A stretch of DNA of 9,374 bases. Source: Candidatus Bathyarchaeota archaeon. Its GTDB lineage: Archaea > Thermoproteota > Bathyarchaeia > Bathyarchaeales > Bathycorpusculaceae. A program made the translations under genes and the position numbers. The DNA lies in assembly GCA_018396615.1 (NCBI GenBank), contig JAGTQT010000056.1:1-9374 (forward strand). The letters run 5' to 3'. Positions 5,685 to 9,374 of the stretch are shown here, one piece after another (within the stretch, counting starts at the first letter, position 1; the number at the start of each line of letters is the position of its first letter). Under the pieces are notes generated by a model that worked only from the letters and a program-made list of their open reading frames with translations, searched no databases and had not been told where the DNA came from.

Positions 5685-6649
5685 ATGTTGTTGCCTATGG
5701 CTATGTGAGCTGTGCCGAGGGCTTTTTCATCGTATATCCTATAACCCGTAAGTTTCATGCCATAGTTTGTTCCAATGCCGAATTCCGCTATTCTATCCTT
5801 CTCGCCTTCAGCCTTGTTCAGCAGTTCTCCAAATATTTTACTTCCTTTTTGGGCGTTGAAACTAACGATTTTTCCCTTTTCAAAATGGAGTTCAAGATTT
5901 TTGATATTATAGTCTCTAAACTCTTCCACAGTGAGTACACCGCTTGCCGAGGTTTCTATTGGAGCTACAAAAACTTCGCCTGCGGGAACGTCTACTTCAC
6001 ATTCTTTTCCACTTAAAAAACAGTCTTTTAAAGAACCCCCTTCCACTCCGACATATCGTCTATCAATTTTGAAAGTTAGATCAGTACCTTTTACGTCATA
6101 GACATGAACCAAAGATTTTCCATTAAGTTTAGAAGCAAATGCGTTTCCAACTTCCCCAAGCTTTTTGTAATCAACAGTAACAGCTTTGGCAAATGCTTGG
6201 AGATAATTCTTATACTTTATCCCCATGCTTTCTATGCATTCAGAAGAGAGCAAATTCACAAACAAACGAGGCTTAGCTTTTATTGACTCATAGACATGGT
6301 CCCAAAATGAGATTATCGCGTTTCTTGCATGTGCTGGGAATTTTTCCAATTCGTCAAACTGGCTAAGCCATATTATTACATCCGAATTTTCCAGAAAAGA
6401 GCGTAGGTGCTCTGGAAGAATGGCAACTGTTTCGTCGGAAAGAGTTTTGGCATGTCTGAGAAAGAATCTTTCGTCAAACACCCACAGGTAAGGATACGCT
6501 CTCATTGCGTAAGACTCCAGCGTTATATGTTCAGCCAGAGTTTTGTTATGATGACCGCAGATAACAAGCACATTGAACTTTTCCTTCAAACACGCTATGT
6601 CGGTCACTATGGTGTGCGCAGTAGTTTTCATGAGCTTCTCCATGGACAA
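5570..6649 (-). CDS. M29-family metalloaminopeptidase
   Basis: A 359-residue cytoplasmic exopeptidase of the aminopeptidase T/AmpS family, which uses two metal ions to remove N-terminal residues from peptides. The catalytic C-terminal half is well conserved: PAGEVFVAP (E225), AEFGIGTN (E289), DEKALGTAHIAIG (H315) and SIHWDF (H333, D335), matching the family's Glu/Glu/His/His/Asp metal set. The N-terminal half (about 1-180) is the variable domain of the family. The length is typical of archaeal members. Start choice: TTG at 6649 has GGTGA (6655-6659) at a five-base spacing. ATG at 6643, two codons on, lies eleven bases from it, so TTG is slightly preferred. A TATA-like AAAAATAC at 6684-6691 would give a leader of about 12 bases. 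It probably recycles peptides; no partner genes are adjacent. Confidence 0.92.
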   Translation of the reverse strand: MSMEKLMKTTAHTIVTDIACLKEKFNVLVICGHHNKTLAEHITLESYAMRAYPYLWVFDERFFLRHAKTLSDETVAILPEHLRSFLENSDVIIWLSQFDELEKFPAHARNAIISFWDHVYESIKAKPRLFVNLLSSECIESMGIKYKNYLQAFAKAVTVDYKKLGEVGNAFASKLNGKSLVHVYDVKGTDLTFKIDRRYVGVEGGSLKDCFLSGKECEVDVPAGEVFVAPIETSASGVLTVEEFRDYNIKNLELHFEKGKIVSFNAQKGSKIFGELLNKAEGEKDRIAEFGIGTNYGMKLTGYRIYDEKALGTAHIAIGNNIHLGGVNEASIHWDFVLYSPNIEVDGVLLMKKGKIACK

Positions 6650-6683
6650 TTATGTCACCATGTTTTTTGGTAGTCTAACTGCT

Positions 6684-6691
6684 GTATTTTT
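6684..6691 (-). promoter_or_regulatory. TATA-like element of the aminopeptidase gene
   Basis: The minus strand reads AAAAATAC. The predicted start of transcription near 6661 lies just ahead of the GGTGA ribosome binding site at 6655-6659. Confidence 0.4.
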
Positions 6692-6733
6692 CATTTGCGA
6701 TAAGGAGATGAAAACGGAGAATTCAAACGTAAA

Positions 6734-6850
6734 CAGCAGGTCTTAGTGCAGCGGGTCGGATTTGAACCGACGAACCCCTGCGGGAAAGGATCTTGAGTCC
6801 TTCACCTTTGACCTGGCTTGGTTACCGCTGCACCCAGTAAAAGACTGCTG
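6734..6850. repeat. Inverted repeat flanking tRNA-Leu
   Basis: CAGCAGGTCTT at 6734-6744 and AAGACTGCTG at 6841-6850 are inverted copies, ten base pairs with one bulged base, placed on either side of the tRNA. In a transcript that includes both, the leader and trailer would pair to extend the acceptor side. If transcription starts near 6836, the leader arm is not transcribed. Confidence 0.5.
6747..6831 (-). tRNA. tRNA-Leu (anticodon CAA)
   Basis: An 85-base class II tRNA read from the minus strand. The acceptor stem is GCAGCGG/CCGCTGC, with U8-A9, a D stem ACC/GGT and a D loop with AGCC-GGUC. The anticodon stem AAGGA/UCCUU closes the loop CUCAAGA, with anticodon CAA at 6795-6793 (decodes UUG). 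A long variable arm (CCC/GGG) identifies Leu, and the T arm is GTCGG-TTCAAAT-CCGAC. The discriminator base is A, as expected for Leu. No intron is seen at position 37/38 and no CCA is encoded (the next bases are CTA). A TATA-like TTAATAAG at 6858-6865, overlapping the stop of the upstream peptidase gene, would start the transcript near 6836. Confidence 0.97.
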
Positions 6851-6857
6851 GCTCTTT

Positions 6858-6865
6858 CTTATTAA
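6858..6865 (-). promoter_or_regulatory. TATA-like element of tRNA-Leu
   Basis: The minus strand reads TTAATAAG, about 26-30 bases before the mature 5' end of the tRNA. It touches the last codons of the peptidase gene. Confidence 0.4.
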
Positions 6866-7234
6866 TCATTTTCTACGCGGATCCATGGCAATCAATTCAT
6901 AAGCTTGTAGGAAGCTGTTTGCGAATTCGTTTGCGTTCTTCTCTGTCCCTCTATGCTTCAAGTCAACACGCGTCCTCAAGTGGTGGTAAAACTCGTGAAG
7001 AATAACAAACGGCTGCTTCAGCGCATCACTGTTCAAAACGCTTATCGTCTTATCCCTCGCACTGTAGCATCCCAGCAAGTTTCTTTTCCTCCCCTTCGGC
7101 AACCCAACCCTCAACCTAGGCACATCAACACCGTACTCCCCAGCAAGAAACACCAAAGCCTCTTCCGCCGCACCATCCAGTATAAACTGCACAACACGCG
7201 CCTTAACTTCAGCATCCATCCAGCCCACAGCCAA
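6866..7234 (-). CDS. Small HExxH zinc peptidase, ImmA/IrrE-like
   Basis: A 122-residue protein with the zinc-protease motif H80-E81-F-Y-H84 inside VILHEFYHHLR, followed by TEKNANEFANSFLQ (residues 97-110). The pair HExxH then E..AN.FA is the hallmark of gluzincins of the ImmA/IrrE type, where Glu98 would be the third zinc ligand. The usual N-terminal helix-turn-helix of such proteins is missing. There is no signal peptide, so it acts in the cytoplasm. Family members cleave repressors or act in stress responses; the target here is unknown. The start is TTG at 7234 with no ribosome binding site. From the strong TATA box at 7255-7268 transcription would begin near 7235, so the mRNA would be leaderless. 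ATG at 7219 is the alternative. tRNA-Leu follows 34 bases downstream. Confidence 0.8.
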   Translation of the reverse strand: MAVGWMDAEVKARVVQFILDGAAEEALVFLAGEYGVDVPRLRVGLPKGRKRNLLGCYSARDKTISVLNSDALKQPFVILHEFYHHLRTRVDLKHRGTEKNANEFANSFLQAYELIAMDPRRK

Positions 7235-7254
7235 CCAGCCAAAGAAAACTCAGA

Positions 7255-7268
7255 CCTTATATATAAGG
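7255..7268 (-). promoter_or_regulatory. Palindromic TATA box of the peptidase gene
   Basis: CCTTATATATAAGG is a perfect 14-base palindrome containing a strong box A. On the minus strand its start of transcription is predicted at about 7235, next to the TTG at 7234. The symmetry could allow firing in both directions, or binding of a dimeric repressor on the promoter itself. Confidence 0.6.
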
Positions 7269-7311
7269 GGGTTAAAACTTTTCCACACACAAAAACGCAT
7301 AAAATAGCACA

Positions 7312-8958
7312 TTATCCCCTAAACTTCTTAAGATAAACCACAACCCCAACTGCAGCCACAGCACCAACTCCGCCACCAATATACAAAGAATATTTCACCA
7401 AAACAGAAGGCTCCTCAACCTTAACCGTCAACTGCGAACTCGCACACCCATACCTAAACTCGTCCTCAGCAAAAGCCACCTGAACCTCCCACGTTCCCAA
7501 AGCCTCAACCCTCACGCTCGCTACAAACGAGCCGTTCTCAAACGTGTAGCAAACATGCCGCAACGTAGCATTCACAGAAGACAAAGTCACAGTAACAGGA
7601 ACCGAACCATTAACCGGACTCACACGCCCACGAACAGTAACATTCTCACCAACAACCACCGACAAACGAGCCAAAGAAACATTCAACACCACAGCATACT
7701 TAACTGAATAATTCCTTTCAAAAACAAGAACATTTTCCAACACATCACCAGCCACAACCCTATACCCCACAACCGTCCCAGCAACTTGACCAGGAATAAC
7801 CGCCATGCACACTCGACTATTAGAAATATTCATACTCAAACTAGTCACATTCTCCCAGCCATCAACAGAATACTGCAACTCGGCAAACACAAGATCCGTC
7901 GCATTAGAAACAAACTCAAGCTCCACCTCATCACCTGGGTAAACCCTCTGCGGAACAGACACAGCATCCAGCCGAGCTTTACCAAACTCTGTTTTCACCA
8001 AATAATCAATCGTTCCAGAACCCTTTTCACCGATAAAAACAAGATGATAAAGGCTCAACCCCGCATAAGGCGAAGTAAAATTCAAAAACATATCCTGACC
8101 CGAAAACTCGCAGCTCGCATAACCCACTCCACGATACTCCTTACTCTCCAGATTATATCCCCCGAAAACCGTAGTTCTCTCACCATAAAGCCCAAGCTCC
8201 CAAGCCAACGGAACCCCATTCAAACTCGCCCCTTTCCCTGCCTGCAAATTAGCCATCAAATAGATTCGCACCTCATACATGTCCAGCGAATCCGGAACCC
8301 GAACCCAAACCTCCACACGCCTACTATCCGTGAAAAACTCGTAGCCCCAACCAGTCTCAAAAACCGGCAAACTCACGTTATCCTTACCCTCAGCATAATG
8401 CACATGCCAAACATTGCAAGGCACATCCTCAACAATCATAAACGTAGCAGCCTCTGCGCCCTTGCTCTCGCGAGGATCATTCCTAATCACAAAAGAGTAG
8501 TTGCCAGAAAACTCTGGAACAAAAAACGGTTCATCCACACTACTACCCAAATGCTCAAGAAGCCCAGCAGACTCAGTGTGACTGCTAACCAAGCCTCCAA
8601 AAGGATCATACACGTAAACATCATAATCTGTCTTAGGCTCAGAACCATTGTTAACCCACTCACCATAACAATACACATGGTAACTGCGATTAGCCAAAAG
8701 AGGACACACAACCGTCCAGTTTCCACCAACCACTATCTGCGACTTATTAAAGAAAACTGGAAACATAGGCTTCTCCACATACGTCCAGTTCCCCAAAACC
8801 CCAGCATTGACAAAAGTGTGCACATAACTCTGATACTCCTGACCTAAATCAGCTTCAACAGACACATCCAGACGTAACAATGCAAAAAGAACAAAGACAA
8901 GCACGGTTACTTTGACAGAGATCCTTGTCTGCTGCATGGCATCACTTAGGCTACGCAC
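7312..8958 (-). CDS. Large cell-surface glycoprotein with Ig-like domains and C-terminal anchor
   Basis: A 548-residue exported protein. Residues 14-36 form a signal peptide (VKVTVLVFVLFALLRLDVSV). A Gly/Tyr-rich all-beta region (40-325) is followed by two Ig- or fibronectin-like segments. One covers about 330-415 (YPGDEVELEFV onward, ending in the pattern GYRVVAGDVLEN). The other covers about 424-513 (VVVGENVTVRGRVSP, then ENGSFVASVRVEALGTW). Residues 524-543 form a Gly/Ala/Val membrane helix, then KKFRG on the inside. Seventeen N-glycosylation sequons (such as NWT, NKS, NYS, NVT, NGS) are spread along the ectodomain, so heavy glycosylation is expected. No enzyme motif is seen; an adhesin or surface-layer-associated role is inferred. 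The start is GTG at 8958 (GAGG about 9 bases upstream); ATG at 8937 is the alternative and gives a tidier signal peptide. Confidence 0.88.
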   Translation of the reverse strand: MRSLSDAMQQTRISVKVTVLVFVLFALLRLDVSVEADLGQEYQSYVHTFVNAGVLGNWTYVEKPMFPVFFNKSQIVVGGNWTVVCPLLANRSYHVYCYGEWVNNGSEPKTDYDVYVYDPFGGLVSSHTESAGLLEHLGSSVDEPFFVPEFSGNYSFVIRNDPRESKGAEAATFMIVEDVPCNVWHVHYAEGKDNVSLPVFETGWGYEFFTDSRRVEVWVRVPDSLDMYEVRIYLMANLQAGKGASLNGVPLAWELGLYGERTTVFGGYNLESKEYRGVGYASCEFSGQDMFLNFTSPYAGLSLYHLVFIGEKGSGTIDYLVKTEFGKARLDAVSVPQRVYPGDEVELEFVSNATDLVFAELQYSVDGWENVTSLSMNISNSRVCMAVIPGQVAGTVVGYRVVAGDVLENVLVFERNYSVKYAVVLNVSLARLSVVVGENVTVRGRVSPVNGSVPVTVTLSSVNATLRHVCYTFENGSFVASVRVEALGTWEVQVAFAEDEFRYGCASSQLTVKVEEPSVLVKYSLYIGGGVGAVAAVGVVVYLKKFRG

Positions 8959-9004
8959 ACTTGTTCCCCTCTTGAAGGCATAATTGTTATGAACACAAAC
9001 TCAT

Positions 9005-9021
9005 GATTCAAAATTCGAATC
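9005..9021. repeat. Short inverted repeat upstream of the surface-protein gene
   Basis: GATTC-AAAATTC-GAATC, five-base arms about a seven-base centre, lies 47 bases before the GTG at 8958. It could be an operator, but inverted repeats of this size in AT-rich DNA are common. Confidence 0.25.
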
Positions 9022-9078
9022 AGACACAAACAAACCCTCCAAAAGAAACCCAGCCAAAAGCCAATTTGCACGGTAAGG

Positions 9079-9086
9079 TTTATATG
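9079..9086 (+). promoter_or_regulatory. Distal TATA box upstream of rpoB
   Basis: TTTATATG preceded by purine-rich GTAAGG is a good archaeal promoter. It would start an RNA near 9108, about 150 bases before the rpoB ATG, an unusually long leader unless it makes a separate small RNA. Confidence 0.5.
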
Positions 9087-9107
9087 AAAGCTGTGCAGTT
9101 TACGTTC

Positions 9108-9190
9108 TAGTTCGTCAGAATAGCGGAGACATTTTTTCAGTTGGATGACCCATCAGTCGGAGGAAACCCGAAGTTTGGATAAATCCGCAT
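9108..9190 (+). other. Possible structured leader or small RNA before rpoB
   Basis: Within this stretch GCGGA (9123-9127) can pair with TCCGC (9184-9188), enclosing two hairpins: GATG/CATC (9144-9154) and TCGG/CCGA (9157-9171). Together they suggest a three-way folded RNA. No known riboswitch or C/D-box pattern fits. One frame here reads protein-like (ending PSVGGNPKFG) but has no start codon after a TAG at 9108. Confidence 0.25.
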
Positions 9191-9216
9191 CAAAAAATCT
9201 CAATAAAACCCTTTAC

Positions 9217-9225
9217 AATATAAAA
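9217..9225 (+). promoter_or_regulatory. Proximal TATA box of rpoB
   Basis: AATATAAAA, with a predicted start of transcription near 9245 and a leader of about 14 bases. GGAGA at 9243-9247 is the likely ribosome binding site for read-through transcripts from the distal promoter. Confidence 0.5.
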
Positions 9226-9258
9226 AACAGCCCAATCACACAGGAGAGAACATAAAAC

Positions 9259-9374
9259 ATGACCGAAATCTCCAAAGAAGATGCACACCTCCTCCTAAAA
9301 GGATTCTTCAAAGAAAAAGGACTAGTCCGCCAACACCTAGACTCATACAACGAATTCATAGACCACGGACTACA
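9259..9374 (+). CDS. rpoB: RNA polymerase subunit B, N-terminal fragment (right-truncated)
   Basis: The first 38 codons from ATG 9259 run to the window edge. The protein begins MTEISKEDAHLLLKGFFKEK and continues with GLVRQHLDSYNEFIDHGL, the invariant opening of archaeal and eukaryotic second-largest RNA polymerase subunits (the FF.EKGLVRQHLDSYN.F motif forms part of the protrusion). Whether the gene is fused (B) or split (B''/B') cannot be seen from this fragment. The usual archaeal neighbour rpoH is not upstream; the 300 bases between the surface-protein gene and this start contain only promoters and the possible folded RNA. In this coding strand A and C dominate, in contrast with nikR on the same strand. 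Confidence 0.93.
   Translation, partial: MTEISKEDAHLLLKGFFKEKGLVRQHLDSYNEFIDHGL

Noticed and set aside
7786..8847. Long plus-strand open frame of 353 codons
   Set aside because: It lies wholly antisense to the surface-protein gene. Its translation is rich in Arg, Ile, Asn and His with no domain or signal, an expected result of few stop codons in A/C-rich DNA.
9108..9160. C/D-box guide RNA on the minus strand (CTGATGG and two CTGA boxes)
   Set aside because: The C box is imperfect, C' is not recognisable, the guides are too short, and the TATA box nearby points the other way.
9145..9255. 36-codon frame ending three bases before rpoB
   Set aside because: There is no ribosome binding site, the composition is polar and low in complexity, it does not resemble rpoH, and it overlaps the proximal rpoB TATA box.
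1..9374. CRISPR arrays, transposase genes or attachment sites
   Set aside because: No regularly spaced repeats, no transposase or integrase motifs, and no duplicated tRNA end were seen near tRNA-Leu.

Overview
The window looks like archaeal chromosome, most probably from an uncultivated TACK-group lineage such as Bathyarchaeia. The reasons are archaeal TATA-type promoters with short or absent leaders, frequent TTG and GTG starts, a tRNA without an encoded CCA, a NikR regulator, an archaeal M29 aminopeptidase, and the very characteristic N-terminus of an RNA polymerase B subunit running off the right edge. The lineage is an inference from gene content and style; the sequence holds no rRNA marker.

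Left part (1-3470). A gene tail from upstream ends at 205. A convergent minus-strand block follows. Its first gene in transcription order is a thioredoxin with a charged N-terminal extension (3031-3468). Five bases later comes a 46-residue single-span membrane protein (2885-3025), then a DUF2148 ferredoxin-domain protein (2244-2831). Next are a small secreted or anchored protein (1905-2105) and a double winged-helix Lrp-like regulator (735-1856). An 8-cysteine FYVE-spaced zinc-finger protein (288-623) has its own promoter. The promoters before the 1905-2105 gene and before the zinc-finger gene share a near-identical 17-base element directly downstream of the TATA-like box. This suggests a small regulon, possibly controlled by the regulator encoded between them.

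Middle (3470-5570). A short plus-strand reading frame looks frameshifted (3527-3716). It is followed by a NikR-type nickel regulator with an intact metal site and a palindrome over its TATA region. Quinolinate synthase nadA converges on nikR with only 7 bases between the stop codons. Then comes a candidate anchored protein (5328-5684) whose 3' end overlaps the next gene.

Right part (5570-9374). The minus strand carries an M29 aminopeptidase, tRNA-Leu(CAA), a small HExxH (ImmA/IrrE-like) peptidase and a 548-residue cell-surface protein with 17 N-glycosylation sequons. The plus-strand rpoB start follows after a leader region with two TATA boxes and a possible folded RNA.

The forward strand is G+T-rich across about 3500-5440 and A+C-rich across about 7000-9374, whichever way the genes point. 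This strand-asymmetry switch is one of the more unusual large-scale features here. I see no CRISPR array, insertion sequence or clearly transferred island.
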